64,000 bases of DNA from Alphaproteobacteria bacterium (GTDB taxonomy: Bacteria > Pseudomonadota > Alphaproteobacteria > UBA6615), in contig JAKUPN010000001.1 in assembly GCA_022449545.1 (NCBI GenBank), positions 186,001-250,000 of the forward strand, in the 5' to 3' direction. Under the pieces are notes generated by a model. That model made no database searches. It saw only the letters and a program-made list of their open reading frames with translations, and had not been told where the DNA came from. Position numbers and translations under genes: made by a program. Positions 46,394 to 55,773 of the stretch are shown in pieces. Position 1 is the stretch's first letter, and every line of letters begins with the position of its first letter.

Positions 46394-47521
46394 TCAACTA
46401 GGAACTTTAAAATCCTCTGGCTCCTCTGAGGGATGATTTTCTAAATAAATAGAGGTCGAAGGGAAAGCAAAATCACTTTTAGCTTCCGCAACAATTTCTT
46501 TTATCCTATATGCTAGCTTTTCTTTAACCAGAAGCCATTCTCCCCAAACAACCGTTTTTGTAAAACAGTAAACCATAATATCAATGCTACTGTCAGAAAA
46601 GTTATCAATCCTAACAAAGGTTGCCGCTTCATCAGGGTTCGCAAAGTCATCATTTTCATGAATATAGGATTCTATTTGATCACGAATATAATGCAATTGA
46701 TCAACACTTGTTTCATATACCACTCCAATTTTCCAATAAATTCTCCTATTAGTCATCTCCGAAAAATTGATCACAGCATTGTCTGCCAAAGCCGTGTTGG
46801 GAACCTGCACCAATGCCTTATCAAATTGGCGCACAGCAGTGGAACGAAATCCAATAGATTCAACAACTCCCTCCACATAACCTTCAACACGAATCCAATC
46901 TCCTATGTGAAAACGTCTTTCAGCCAACACTAAAACTCCTGACAACAAATTTTTAAGTAAGTCTTGTGCAGCAAGAGCTCCCGCTAGCCCAAATAATCCT
47001 AAACCCGCTAAAATGGGCCCAATTTCGATGCCCCAAATATCTAGTATTGCTGCAGCTCCAATAAAAACAAACAAAACCTTTATGGCTTTAACAAACCATG
47101 AAACCATCGTGCCAGAAAAGATATCTTTAAGGTGGCTTACAAAATAACTTAGCGGTTCAACGATCGATACAACCCCCCAGAATAAGGTGAATGTAACTAA
47201 TGAGCGTGTCAGCTTGTTGGCAATAAGATCAAAAGTACCCTCTAAATGGAGAACTTCGGTTGCTAGAAAAAAACCAAAAACGATAAATACGAAACGTAGA
47301 GGCTTTTCAAGAGCATCTATTGTACGATCATCGATTTCGGTTTTTGTTTTAGCGGCCAAACGTTTTATCCAAGAAATAACAAAACGCGCGAAAAGTCGAC
47401 GAACCAATAATGACACAGCTAAAACACCAACTGCCGCCAAAATACGACCAAAATCAGCCCCAAAGGCTATATTATTCCATGAATCGACAACTATTGCCCA
47501 AAATTCGATTAATGACTCCAT
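46394..47521 (-). CDS. MscS-family mechanosensitive channel
   Basis: This 375-residue inner-membrane protein has about four to five hydrophobic segments before the MscS pore helix, which reads GPILAGLGLFGLAGALAAQDLLKNLLSG, rich in Gly and Ala as required. The beta domain follows with RRFHIGDWIRVEGYVEGVVESIGFRSTAVR and PNTALADNAVINFSEM. It is larger than E. coli MscS and resembles YnaI/YbdG-type channels. It would release solutes on hypo-osmotic shock. It converges with recX. Confidence 0.92.
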   Translation of the reverse strand: MESLIEFWAIVVDSWNNIAFGADFGRILAAVGVLAVSLLVRRLFARFVISWIKRLAAKTKTEIDDRTIDALEKPLRFVFIVFGFFLATEVLHLEGTFDLIANKLTRSLVTFTLFWGVVSIVEPLSYFVSHLKDIFSGTMVSWFVKAIKVLFVFIGAAAILDIWGIEIGPILAGLGLFGLAGALAAQDLLKNLLSGVLVLAERRFHIGDWIRVEGYVEGVVESIGFRSTAVRQFDKALVQVPNTALADNAVINFSEMTNRRIYWKIGVVYETSVDQLHYIRDQIESYIHENDDFANPDEAATFVRIDNFSDSSIDIMVYCFTKTVVWGEWLLVKEKLAYRIKEIVAEAKSDFAFPSTSIYLENHPSEEPEDFKVPS

Positions 47522-47826
47522 TTATTTTCAGCCTAATTGTGTTTTTTTAAAAATATAAAAAAAGTTTTCATAAAATATATCTATCGTAATTTCTAGTATA
47601 AAACGAGTAAATTAGCCCCTAGCACCAACAAAATAGCCAAAAAACATACATATAGAGCCCGCATTTTTACTCTTAAAGGTAACAGCTAAATTATGATAGG
47701 TTATTGACATATACAGAACATCAGCTAAATAACCAATTCAAATGGTTCATTTGTTTTGTGTTACTTCTATAGTCCTCTCATCGATTAAATTAGTTTCCCC
47801 TAACAACGTGAACAATAAATTGAATG
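47522..47826. other. Intergenic region upstream of the cold-shock gene
   Basis: About 300 AT-rich bases separate the divergent channel and cold-shock genes. No open frame, tRNA or clear hairpin is seen. The only recognisable element is the cold-shock promoter at its right edge, listed separately. Confidence 0.4.
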
Positions 47827-47854
47827 TTAACATTTGAAATTTAAGATCTATAAT
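47827..47854 (+). promoter_or_regulatory. Predicted promoter of the cold-shock gene
   Basis: TTAACA (47827-47832) is followed after 16 bases by a perfect TATAAT (47849-47854). The start site would fall near 47861, leaving a leader of only about 20 bases with the ribosome site AGAGGA. This is far shorter than the long regulatory leader of E. coli cspA. Confidence 0.65.
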
Positions 47855-47882
47855 AAAATATCAGAGTTAGAGGAAAAGAAAT

Positions 47883-48092
47883 ATGACAATCGGTACTGTA
47901 AAATGGTTTAACCCAACTAAAGGCTACGGCTTCATCGAACCAGAAGACGGCTCAAAAGATGCCTTTGTTCACATCTCTGCTGTCGAACGCGCCGGCCTGA
48001 CTACACTAACAGAAGGACAGAAAGTGTCTTTCGAATTAGAGCCCGGTCAAAACGGCAAATCTTCTGCAGAAAACCTTTCAATAGTTGAGTAA
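47883..48092 (+). CDS. Cold-shock domain protein (CspA family)
   Basis: This 69-residue protein is a single cold-shock domain that binds single-stranded RNA or DNA and melts RNA structure. RNP1 reads KGYGFIEP and RNP2 reads DAFVHIS, followed by the usual hydrophobic and acidic strands. It has a strong AGAGGA ribosome site and a near-consensus promoter, suggesting high constitutive expression. It stands alone between divergent and convergent neighbours. Confidence 0.96.
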   Translation: MTIGTVKWFNPTKGYGFIEPEDGSKDAFVHISAVERAGLTTLTEGQKVSFELEPGQNGKSSAENLSIVE

Positions 48093-48257
48093 CCAGTTAT
48101 TTAACTAATTTAATTTTTTCCTGATTTTTCCAATTAGGTAGGTCAAACGGTTGTTAACAGCGATATAATATAGTTAAAAGCTTAAGCAACCCTTGATTTG
48201 CCTTTTTATTGAAATGAGGAATTGGCTTATTTTAAACCTTAAGCCTCATTAGCTCCT

Positions 48258-50030
48258 TTATTCTTTTGATGGGATTATTGGTAGTAATAGATGTGATGGA
48301 TTATCAGGCCCAGCATGAATGGTGACATTTTTCCCATAAACGTCTATCGGCCGATTTCCCCTTATCTCGTGCTTAAACGGCCCTACGCCATATTGAATTC
48401 TGCCTGCTATTTCCGGATCCCCCGGAGACCAGCCAGGATAAACATAATCTCGCCCACGCACACTTAAACCTAATCTATAGCCTTCATATAGGACAATTGA
48501 AGTTGGCCAAATCTCAATATCTAACTCATATATCTCTCCGGGTGTTAAAGGTTGAATCTCATCATGCGTATGATATGGACGGTATGGCAGATTTAAGTCT
48601 GAATCCAACTTTCGATGAGAGGCCCTTAACCAGCCTAAACCGACTGGCGTATGAGGATCATTCGATCCCTTAAATACAACTTCTTTGAGATCGGGCTTGA
48701 AAACCCTTAGAACCAAAAATAAATCTGCATCCTCCGTTTCTGAAGAAATAAATAGCTTAGCAGCAACAGGCCCTGTTACCTCTGTTTGCCCCTCCATAGG
48801 AGGTGAAAGAAACGTTATTCCATCCCCAAGAGCGTCATATGTTAATGTTGATGCATTTGTTATTGGTTTATTCAGAAGGCTCTTATTAGGAAGGTCAAGG
48901 TACATTTCAGTCCAATCGGTCCGTGGAATAGGCCATTCCTCTTCAGCACGTTCGACAAAAACTTCATCAGGATGTCTAATTAGAAGTTGGACCTTGGGTT
49001 GTTGATCCCATCCTGTATCCAGCCCTTTTAGAAAGTGGCCAAAAAAACGCATCTGAAGATCGATTCCATAATCAGTATAAAAATGAGTGAAATGCTCTAA
49101 CCCATGAATTTCCAGCCATTTTTGATCGCTGGCTGATCTGATAAAACCTTCGGTGTTTCCTCTAGGGTGAAGCCCCACTCCCCCCCAATTTCCTGCAGAT
49201 AGAAGTGGTACATTTATTTTAGAATAATCCGGCATTCGAGCCTGCCAATAGTCATCTATAAGTGGATGATCAAGTATATCCTTTCCAAAGTCTGAACGAT
49301 TTTGGCCCAGAATTTCTTCAGCCAAGGTATCAGGTCCAGATATCCATTCACCGTTTAGCTGACTACGCAAGCCATTAGCACCCTTGCCATTCTGACGTGG
49401 CACTACAGCACTATTATACCAAACAGAAGGAAATCTGCATGCAATACCTCCATGATGACCCATGTCTCTGTAAAAATCAGCAGCTCCTTCCCATACGCAC
49501 ATCGCAGATAAATGTTTAGGTTGAAGAGAAGCCACCTGCCATTGGTTCATGCCATAATAAGAGATGCCGTTTGTACCAACTTTACCGTTTGACCATTTTT
49601 GAACCCCAGCCCAATTTATACAATCATGAAAATCTTGGGCTTCTCGAGGAGACCATACTTCTAAAAACCCCGGAGATCGACCAGCTCCTCTCGAATCCAC
49701 CCGCATACATATGTAACCCTCGGGCACCCATCTTTCAGGATCGATTAATTCCCAATTTTGATATCGATTTGATGACCCAACTAAACAATCAGGATAATCT
49801 TCAAGCATCTGTTTCCACTGATATGGATATCCATCCATCCAATGCAGCCACTTGGCGTATGGGCCGTAACTTATTATTACTGGGTGTTGATCATTATCAT
49901 TTGGACGATATATGTCCGCTCGTAAAATCAGATCGTCATCCATGTTAATAGGCACATCCCAATCTATACGCATGCCGTCTCTAACTTCTGAACGAAATTT
50001 ATCCTCGCCTTTTATTTGATTATCACCCAT
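48258..50030 (-). CDS. CocE/NonD-family hydrolase (X-Pro dipeptidyl-peptidase S15 like)
   Basis: This 590-residue alpha/beta hydrolase has the S15 peptidase fold (about residues 20-330) and the C-terminal jelly-roll PepX_C domain (about 350-580). The nucleophile lies in GTNGISYYGMNQW, the acid is likely in the DRG/WNY loop region, and the His in HGLEHFTHFY. Related enzymes cleave esters (cocaine esterase), glutaryl amides or X-Pro peptides. No signal peptide is seen. The ATG has GAGG eight bases upstream. Substrate is unknown. An MFS carrier gene lies just upstream on the same strand. Confidence 0.88.
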   Translation of the reverse strand: MGDNQIKGEDKFRSEVRDGMRIDWDVPINMDDDLILRADIYRPNDNDQHPVIISYGPYAKWLHWMDGYPYQWKQMLEDYPDCLVGSSNRYQNWELIDPERWVPEGYICMRVDSRGAGRSPGFLEVWSPREAQDFHDCINWAGVQKWSNGKVGTNGISYYGMNQWQVASLQPKHLSAMCVWEGAADFYRDMGHHGGIACRFPSVWYNSAVVPRQNGKGANGLRSQLNGEWISGPDTLAEEILGQNRSDFGKDILDHPLIDDYWQARMPDYSKINVPLLSAGNWGGVGLHPRGNTEGFIRSASDQKWLEIHGLEHFTHFYTDYGIDLQMRFFGHFLKGLDTGWDQQPKVQLLIRHPDEVFVERAEEEWPIPRTDWTEMYLDLPNKSLLNKPITNASTLTYDALGDGITFLSPPMEGQTEVTGPVAAKLFISSETEDADLFLVLRVFKPDLKEVVFKGSNDPHTPVGLGWLRASHRKLDSDLNLPYRPYHTHDEIQPLTPGEIYELDIEIWPTSIVLYEGYRLGLSVRGRDYVYPGWSPGDPEIAGRIQYGVGPFKHEIRGNRPIDVYGKNVTIHAGPDNPSHLLLPIIPSKE

Positions 50031-50156
50031 ATCCTAACCTCAATTTTTATTTAACAATCATGGCATTTATAACGTCGTAATTCTGAACTTATAAGATCAA
50101 TCTTCTGGAATCTATAAAATTAATTTTAAACAAAAAATATTAAAAAAATAGCTGAC

Positions 50157-51395
50157 CTAATAGCCAATTGATCCTCTAGAAGAAAAAACAAAGACCCAGG
50201 AAACCAAAAATGTAATTATTATGACATAGATAAGACACACGACAGATAAAGCCTCTATTGTTAATCCCGTATCAAGCATGACACCAAATATGGCAGGAGA
50301 AATTGCAGAAGAAAACGCTACCAGCGCAGCCATCATAGAACGTATCTCGCCAAGATGCACCGTCCCATATAATTGGGGCCATATTGCCCCGGTAAATGGC
50401 ATTAGAACTCCTATGCTAATCCCCAAAAGAGCAAAAAGTATGAAAGCAACATATATTGAATCAAAAAAGGCCAGAGCAATTAAAGTAAAAGCTAATGGTA
50501 TTAACATAAGGGGTAAAAAAGGACGGCAACCAAATTTATCAATTAATGGACCAACAAGTAGAGCTGTTATGACCTTAAAAAGGGCGTATAGAACGAATGC
50601 ACTTGCTAATATTTCTAAAGGCCAATTTTTCTCACTGGCTATATGTATTTGATGAAAAAACAACCCTGTCCCTATAAAGGAAAATGAGAGAACAGCGGCT
50701 GCAATCAGATAAAAACGGTGATCAAATAAAACTTCAATGCGTGTCCATTGTTTGCCAGTAAGAGAAGGCGTATCAGTACCGATTGATTGTTTTTTTATAT
50801 AGCTTAGATGAATCTTACTATAGCCGCGCATTAGGTACGGGACCAATATGACCGATGTTACTCCAAGAAATATAGCAGCAACGTACCAAGTATCCCGCCA
50901 GCCCAAATAAATTATAAAAGTGATAACGATAGTTGGAAGAATAGCTTCCCCTAATGACTGCCCCATTAATGCTATGCTAACTGCCTTACCACGATTAAAA
51001 TTGAAGTAACGCCCCATACTCGTAACTGATATATGGGTCATCAAACCCTGCCCGCAAAGACGGGCTAAGTACAACCCGACTACTAAAGTGAAAAGTCCCG
51101 GCGCCGATGCAATTATCAGCATAGATAGAATCATTCCTACACATGTGGCTAATGAGTAGAAGCGTAAATCCATATAATCGATTAATCTCCCCAACCAAAT
51201 AAGAGACAGAGCACTTCCGATAGTAGCCACGCCAAACCAAAAACCAAATTCTCCGTGGGTCATACCAAACTCCAATCGAATTTCAGCTCCCGACAAAGCT
51301 ATGTAAAAGGTTTGACCAAAACTAGAAGATAAAGACATAAAAAAGCCAAAACCTACGAACCGCCAATTTTCATTCATAAAGCGAAAGTAATTCAT
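50157..51395 (-). CDS. MFS transporter
   Basis: This 412-residue permease has 12 hydrophobic segments. The N-terminal half has GAEIRLEFGMTHGEFGFWFG and WLGRLIDYMDLR in the loop 2-3 position; the C-terminal half has GPLIDKFGCRPFLPL. It resembles oxalate/formate and monocarboxylate-type MFS carriers. It lies 126 bases upstream of the CocE-like hydrolase and may be cotranscribed with it, supplying its substrate. The specific solute is unknown. Confidence 0.87.
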   Translation of the reverse strand: MNYFRFMNENWRFVGFGFFMSLSSSFGQTFYIALSGAEIRLEFGMTHGEFGFWFGVATIGSALSLIWLGRLIDYMDLRFYSLATCVGMILSMLIIASAPGLFTLVVGLYLARLCGQGLMTHISVTSMGRYFNFNRGKAVSIALMGQSLGEAILPTIVITFIIYLGWRDTWYVAAIFLGVTSVILVPYLMRGYSKIHLSYIKKQSIGTDTPSLTGKQWTRIEVLFDHRFYLIAAAVLSFSFIGTGLFFHQIHIASEKNWPLEILASAFVLYALFKVITALLVGPLIDKFGCRPFLPLMLIPLAFTLIALAFFDSIYVAFILFALLGISIGVLMPFTGAIWPQLYGTVHLGEIRSMMAALVAFSSAISPAIFGVMLDTGLTIEALSVVCLIYVIIITFLVSWVFVFSSRGSIGY

Positions 51396-51560
51396 ATTCT
51401 TATCACCGAAGAAATGTGCTTATTGAGCATATAAATATAGTTCTGGTTAGAGGAGATAAAAATTTTAAAAAAGTTCAATTTGATTATTTCTTAATCCATA
51501 TTACGTATCTTTTAAATATGGTATAAATACACGAAATAGTTACTAGGAGAATTTTCATAA

Positions 51561-52451
51561 ATGAGCAAACAAATCGGTATAATAGGTTTGGGTATTATGG
51601 GGTCAGCAATTTCAGCTAATTTTATAAAATCTGGTTATGGGGTAATAGGTTGTGACATTGATAGTACGCGCTGCAATGAGTTACAAAATAATGGAGGGTC
51701 AATAGCAGAAACACCAAGAGAAGTGGCCTCTTTAAGTGAAATAATCCTTACATCACTACCCAGTAGCGCGGCATTAGATGATGTGATTTCTGGAAAGGAC
51801 GGAATAGCAGCTTCAAACAACTCTGACGCCCCTATTATGGAGTGTAGCACTTTACCCATTAAAGATAAGCAAAGAAATCACGATATATTATCTAAAGTTG
51901 GCATGACTCTTTTAGACTCACCGCTAAGTGGGACCGGTGCCCAGGCGATAACCAAAGACCTCGCAGTATATCTTAGTGGCAACGAAAAAGCAGCAAACAA
52001 ATGTTTTGAAGTAATTGATGGATTTGCTCGAGCCTTTTATTATGTTGGTAAATTCGGCAATGGCAGTAGGATGAAGTATATAGCCAACCATCTTGTCGCT
52101 ATTCATAATGTTGCTGCAGCTGAAGCCCTTGTTTTAGGAATGAAAGCAGAATTAGATCCCCAATTAATATTTGATGTGATCTCTGATAGTGCTGGAAGCT
52201 CGCGTATGTTTGAGATTCGTGGACCAATGATGGTCGCCAATAATTACAATCCAGCCACAATGAAAATTGAAACTTGGCAGAAAGATATGGGCATAATAGC
52301 TGAATTTGCTAAATCGATGAACTGTCCAACTCCCTTATTTAGCGCAACAGCAGACATTTATACTACTGGCATGGCACAAGGTAGGTCTGAAGAAGATACA
52401 GGAGCCGTTTGTGCTGTTTTGTCTAAAATGGCCTGCCTAGATCGTGACTAA
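51561..52451 (+). CDS. 3-hydroxyisobutyrate dehydrogenase-family NAD(P) oxidoreductase
   Basis: This 296-residue beta-hydroxyacid dehydrogenase has the N-terminal nucleotide site IGIIGLGIMGSAISAN, the substrate motif DSPLSGTGAQA (usually DAPVSGGxxGA) and the catalytic Lys in GSRMKYIANHLV. It would oxidise a 3-hydroxyacid or reduce a semialdehyde. An AGGAG site lies 11 bases before the ATG. A crotonase gene follows after 23 bases, so the two may share a pathway such as branched-chain acid degradation. Confidence 0.9.
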   Translation: MSKQIGIIGLGIMGSAISANFIKSGYGVIGCDIDSTRCNELQNNGGSIAETPREVASLSEIILTSLPSSAALDDVISGKDGIAASNNSDAPIMECSTLPIKDKQRNHDILSKVGMTLLDSPLSGTGAQAITKDLAVYLSGNEKAANKCFEVIDGFARAFYYVGKFGNGSRMKYIANHLVAIHNVAAAEALVLGMKAELDPQLIFDVISDSAGSSRMFEIRGPMMVANNYNPATMKIETWQKDMGIIAEFAKSMNCPTPLFSATADIYTTGMAQGRSEEDTGAVCAVLSKMACLDRD

Positions 52452-52474
52452 TTCAAACTATTAAGGGTAAAGAA

Positions 52475-53284
52475 ATGAGTAAAAATAAGGTATTATTAGA
52501 TGTCAATGACGGTGTAGCAATCATTACAATCAACAATCCCGATTCAAGAAATGCCCTTAGCGAAGATGTAAGAAGCGACTTTGATCTGGCTCTCGAAAAA
52601 GTTGAATTAGGGGCTGGAAAGACAATACATGCCGCTATTCTTACTGGCAGTGGAGGGTCTTTCTGCGCAGGAGGTGACATAAACCTTCTTAAAGCTTCCT
52701 CAGGAAAACCAGCTGCAGAGATGCAAAAACGACTGCAAGCTGCCCACCTTCTCATGACCAGATGGTTTAACCTAGAGATACCCACTATTGCAGCGGTCGA
52801 CGGGGCAGCAGCAGGGGCAGGGTTCAGCTTGGCATTAGCGTGTGATTTCGTATTTGCTAGCCCCCGTGCGAGATTTGTGCTTTCATTTGGGCGTATTGGT
52901 CTTATACCAGACTGGGGAGCTCTCTACACCTTACCAAGAATAGTAGGGCTACAAAAATCGAAGGAGCTTGCTTTTTCAGCACGTGTAATTGATTCAGAAG
53001 AAGCTCTTGAACTAGGGATAGCATACGAGATAATAGCCCAAGAAAGTCTTATTGCCACTGCAATTAGTTTTGCAAATCGATTTCGATTTGCTTCTACCAC
53101 AGCTATCGGAATAACTAAAAACCTACTTAATAAATCTTTTGAGCGAGATTTGAATACTTCACTAGAATTAGAAGCCTCAGGACAGGCAATTGCCAACAAT
53201 AGCGAATACCACCTAAAGGCAGTCAAAAGGTTTTTAGACAAAGAGCCTTCATTATTTGATTGGGAAAAAAATAAAATTATGTAA
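52475..53284 (+). CDS. Enoyl-CoA hydratase/isomerase family protein (isomerase-like)
   Basis: This 269-residue crotonase has the oxyanion-hole motif SFCAGGDINLLK. The first catalytic Glu of hydratases is Ser here (AGAGFSLALACD), and the second position carries an Asp in GLIPDWGALYTLPR. That pattern matches isomerase-type members such as PaaG, where a single Asp is the base. A double-bond or epoxide isomerase is therefore more likely than a hydratase. It is in tandem with the dehydrogenase gene. It differs from the crotonase at 16.6-17.4 kb. Confidence 0.9.
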   Translation: MSKNKVLLDVNDGVAIITINNPDSRNALSEDVRSDFDLALEKVELGAGKTIHAAILTGSGGSFCAGGDINLLKASSGKPAAEMQKRLQAAHLLMTRWFNLEIPTIAAVDGAAAGAGFSLALACDFVFASPRARFVLSFGRIGLIPDWGALYTLPRIVGLQKSKELAFSARVIDSEEALELGIAYEIIAQESLIATAISFANRFRFASTTAIGITKNLLNKSFERDLNTSLELEASGQAIANNSEYHLKAVKRFLDKEPSLFDWEKNKIM

Positions 53285-53285
53285 T

Positions 53286-53915
53286 TTAATACATTTTCCT
53301 AGCTACTAGGTGGAATAAGTGCCAAAACTTTCTTTTTCCTAAGACCGTTTCCGAGTCAATTTCTTCCTCCAAAAACATTTCTATCTGAAAACCTTTCAGT
53401 AAAAAAAAGATGGAAGCCCTATCGTGAAATGTCATTCCCGGTCGACCAGACCACTCATCTTTATAACCAAAAAGCTGACAAGAAATTCTGCCTCCGGTTT
53501 TTAAATTCTTTTTTATATTCTGCCAAACACCACAAAAATCATTTTGTGGCATTAAAGGAAGCGCAAAACTGCTATTAACTAGATCACATTCTTGCCAGTC
53601 CACTTCTTTAAACTTAGCAATCTGAAAAGTCAGGTCAGCTTCAGGGGGCCTATCTTCCCTATTCTGCAAGAATTTAATTGCCTCAATCTCAGAATCAATC
53701 GCCAATACTTTCCAGCCATTTTTCAAAAACTCAAAGGCATCTCTTCCCCCACCACATCCAAGATCTATCACAAAAAATCTTTTTGTATTGTTTTTTTTAC
53801 AATATTCCGTGTTAAAACATTTCAAAGCAAATTTAGCTGTTAAGCGTGGTGGTCTGTTATATGTTTTTTTATAGTATACTGACCAATTTCGTTCATAATT
53901 TTGATTTCTAGTCAT
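53286..53915 (-). CDS. SAM-dependent methyltransferase (class I)
   Basis: This 209-residue protein has the class I methyltransferase motif I VIDLGCGGGRDAFEFL, the acidic motif II in VLAIDSE and a later FALPLMP segment. It is of the TehB/Methyltransf_25 type. The frame opens 28 codons earlier, overlapping the neighbouring gene's start, but ATG at 53915 (MTRNQNYERNW) is a better N-terminus. The C-terminal GYKDEWSGRPGMTFHDRA suggests a small-molecule substrate. It converges on the crotonase gene with one base between stops. Confidence 0.85.
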   Translation of the reverse strand: MTRNQNYERNWSVYYKKTYNRPPRLTAKFALKCFNTEYCKKNNTKRFFVIDLGCGGGRDAFEFLKNGWKVLAIDSEIEAIKFLQNREDRPPEADLTFQIAKFKEVDWQECDLVNSSFALPLMPQNDFCGVWQNIKKNLKTGGRISCQLFGYKDEWSGRPGMTFHDRASIFFLLKGFQIEMFLEEEIDSETVLGKRKFWHLFHLVARKMY

Positions 53916-53971
53916 TAGTTTATAATATCCAGATATATTCACCTTCCGGCAACTAATTAGAGGTATGGCCT

Positions 53972-54727
53972 TTGGAATTTCTGCCACCCAACTTATCAAT
54001 ATTAGCGGCGTTTGTACTAATTTTAGTTGCCTTTATTGGCTCTGCAATTTCCGCAGGACTGGGGATCGGTGGAGGCATAACATTTCTAACCGTCCTGGCC
54101 TCAATTGCTCCTGCTCCTGCAATAATCCCAATACATGGCGTTGTTCAACTGGGGTCTAATGTTAGCCGTGCAAGCGTTCAAAGAAAATACATAAATTGGT
54201 CTATAACTGTGTATTTTGTTTTAGGAAGTATAGTTGGAGTTGTAATAGGTGGTAGTGTGGCCCTGCAACTTCCTGACAATATATTGAAGCTTCTTTTAGC
54301 TCTTTTTATTCTTTATGCTATATGGGGACCACTAAAACTGAGCTTGTCTAATATAAGCCCGACAGTTTTAACGGTTGCTGGACTTTTTAGTGCATTTATC
54401 ACCATGTTTATAGGCGCCACCGGTCCTTTTGTAATTTCAATACTAGCTCCGTGTATCTCCGACCGTAAATCACTTTTTGGCACCCACGCAGTCTGCATGG
54501 TCATTCAACACTCACTAAAAATTTTGGTTTTTGGACTCTTAGGATTCTCTTTTGGTCCTTGGCTCCCTTTACTTGCCATAATGATTGCCGCTGGGTACTT
54601 TGGAACGTTACTTGGCAGCCACCTTACTGAATGGGTTTCAGAGGATGTATTCCGCAAAATTCTTAGAATAATTTTAACAATTCTAGCAATTAACTTATTA
54701 CTTAGTGCTAGTGGTGTTTATGGCTAA
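53972..54727 (+). CDS. TauE/SafE-family sulfite or organosulfonate exporter
   Basis: This 251-residue membrane protein has eight hydrophobic segments and two TauE repeats, with GLGIGGGITFLTVLAS in the first and FIGATGPFVISIL in the second. Members export sulfite, sulfoacetate or related anions. The start is TTG at 53972, which has AGAGG eight bases upstream; an ATG at 53965 in another frame is too close to that site. No sulfur-oxidation genes are near, so the substrate is open. Confidence 0.85.
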   Translation: MEFLPPNLSILAAFVLILVAFIGSAISAGLGIGGGITFLTVLASIAPAPAIIPIHGVVQLGSNVSRASVQRKYINWSITVYFVLGSIVGVVIGGSVALQLPDNILKLLLALFILYAIWGPLKLSLSNISPTVLTVAGLFSAFITMFIGATGPFVISILAPCISDRKSLFGTHAVCMVIQHSLKILVFGLLGFSFGPWLPLLAIMIAAGYFGTLLGSHLTEWVSEDVFRKILRIILTILAINLLLSASGVYG

Positions 54728-54741
54728 GTCCCAGCCAAACC

Positions 54742-55680
54742 CTACAAAAGTTTGTTAATTCTGTTACAAATGTAGGTGATGGCAGCTTTCCCATCATCGA
54801 GATAGGGCGCAAGAGATACAAAGCCATGGATCATTCCTGGCCAGTCCGTATGCTCTACCGATACACCAGAAGACATCAGGGATTTTGCAAACACAACTCC
54901 TTCATCATGGAGAACATCGTACTCAGCTGTAATAATCGCAGTGTGAGGTAAACCCGACAAGTTACTGGCTTTTATAGGTGAGGCCCTCCAATCATTCTTA
55001 TCTTCATTACTCCTCAGATAATGATTCTGAAACCAGAGCATCCCTTCCTTAGTCAGAGGCCCATAACCATTAGCAAATTTATCATAAGCACCACCCTCAC
55101 ATGCATAATCTACCACAGGATAAATAAGTTGTTGTGATAAAATCCTGGGCCCACCATTATCCCGGGACATTATGGCCATGACAGCAGCAATATTGGCTCC
55201 AGCACTGTCGCCGCCTACAATAAATTTATTTTTGTCTGCCCCGAGCTTTTCGCAATTGTCAAATAACCATTCGACGGCTGCATACGAATCATCAATTGCC
55301 GCAGGAAATTTATGTTCTGGCGCTAACCTGTAATCCACTGACGCCATTATACAGTTTGTTCCCGAACAAAACGCACGAACAACCTCATCGTGACTGTCCA
55401 GACTGCCAATCACATGACCCCCGCCGTGAAAATAAACCCAAATAGGTAATTCTTTAGCATTGGCCTCAAGCGGCCGGTAGAGCCTTATGCTAATATTGGA
55501 AGCTGGACCAGGTATGTCGAAATCTTCTATTGATAAAACCTGTGTTCGCTCTTTATCCCTTACTTTTGCCATTTCGTCCATTTGATTCCGAGCATCAGTG
55601 GGGGACATGGTGAAGGTAGGCTGAATATTTGCTTCCTTCATTTTTTCGATCAAAGTAACCACTTGTGGATTTAAGGTCAT
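54742..55680 (-). CDS. Alpha/beta hydrolase, hormone-sensitive lipase family
   Basis: This 312-residue esterase has the HSL oxyanion motif HGGGHVIG, the nucleophile elbow GGDSAGAN, the acid in EYDVLHDEG and the catalytic His in GMIHGFVSLAP. It lacks a signal peptide and probably acts on short-chain esters in the cytoplasm. A GGAAG site precedes the ATG. It converges on the TauE gene and diverges from the HpxZ-like gene. Confidence 0.93.
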   Translation of the reverse strand: MTLNPQVVTLIEKMKEANIQPTFTMSPTDARNQMDEMAKVRDKERTQVLSIEDFDIPGPASNISIRLYRPLEANAKELPIWVYFHGGGHVIGSLDSHDEVVRAFCSGTNCIMASVDYRLAPEHKFPAAIDDSYAAVEWLFDNCEKLGADKNKFIVGGDSAGANIAAVMAIMSRDNGGPRILSQQLIYPVVDYACEGGAYDKFANGYGPLTKEGMLWFQNHYLRSNEDKNDWRASPIKASNLSGLPHTAIITAEYDVLHDEGVVFAKSLMSSGVSVEHTDWPGMIHGFVSLAPYLDDGKAAITYICNRINKLL

Positions 55681-55773
55681 TCTTCCATTTCCTAAGAATA
55701 AAATGATAAGTAAAACTGTCTACAATTAAATATACTAAAGCAACTCTATATAACTTGGGAAAGGAAATCCCCC

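Noticed and set aside
48214-48248. Nested hairpin GGCTTA/TAAGCC downstream of the CocE-type hydrolase gene
   Set aside because: The six-base stem and irregular nesting leave it ambiguous, and no clear T tract follows on the minus strand.
49571-49948. 125-codon plus-strand frame inside the CocE-type hydrolase gene
   Set aside because: It is antisense to a well-supported gene and lacks any recognisable motif or ribosome site.
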